From Nitrosomonadaceae bacterium (lineage in GTDB: Bacteria > Pseudomonadota > Gammaproteobacteria > Burkholderiales > Nitrosomonadaceae), in contig CAKKRO010000016.1 of the NCBI GenBank assembly GCA_919902625.1, positions 1 through 6,486 of the forward strand: DNA of 6,486 nt, read 5' to 3'. Below the pieces are notes generated by a model. That model was given only the letters and a program-made list of their open reading frames with translations. It searched no databases and was not told where the DNA came from. Positions 6,463 through 6,486 of the stretch are shown here, one piece after another. Every line of letters begins with the position of its first letter. The first letter of the stretch is position 1. A program made the translations under genes and the position numbers.

Positions 6463-6486
6463 TTTTGCTAAAACTCATTCCAGTTA

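Noticed and set aside
6325..6486. A small RNA or small protein gene in the right-hand non-coding stretch
   Set aside because: No tRNA-like fold, no start codon with an SD sequence and no conserved reading frame could be supported; only the hairpin and -10 box stand out.
1..6486. Mobile element, CRISPR array, defence or toxin-antitoxin system
   Set aside because: No transposase, integrase, spaced direct repeats or paired small ORFs were seen; nearly all of the window is explained by three conserved housekeeping-type genes.

Overview
The window carries three complete, housekeeping-type genes and the tail of what may be a fourth. Base composition looks balanced to slightly AT-rich by eye. All three proteins resemble proteobacterial orthologues. 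The combination of an E. coli-type DnaE, a TrhP/YegQ-type U32 protein and a YheT-type hydrolase fits a beta- or gammaproteobacterium. My best guess is a betaproteobacterium of the Nitrosomonas group. That is an impression from protein similarity recalled from memory, not a database result.

Layout, left to right. Bases 2-67 could be the last codons of a rightward gene that enters from outside; its product is not recognised. Bases 96-125 hold a hairpin with the look of a REP element, between that tail and the end of dnaE. dnaE (165-3665, minus strand) encodes the complete alpha subunit of DNA polymerase III. A 151-bp divergent intergenic region (3666-3816) separates it from trhP (3817-5199, plus strand), a U32-family tRNA uridine-34 hydroxylation protein. 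trhP converges on a yheT-like alpha/beta hydrolase gene (5228-6232, minus strand), with only 28 bp between the two stop codons. A short intrinsic terminator for the hydrolase lies in that gap. The last 254 bp (6233-6486) hold no gene that I can support. They contain a perfect 10-bp inverted repeat over the likely hydrolase promoter, a perfect 16-bp-stem hairpin, and a consensus -10 box pointing out of the window to the right.

The genes are not an operon. Neighbours are divergent (dnaE/trhP) or convergent (trhP/yheT), so each is probably transcribed alone. Functionally they are unrelated: chromosome replication, wobble-uridine modification and a hydrolase of unclear substrate. I see no mobile element, CRISPR array, phage gene, toxin-antitoxin pair or defence system, and no evidence for an undescribed multi-gene system. 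The points most worth a second look are the non-coding inverted repeats and a Gly-rich, Cys-containing insertion in TrhP.
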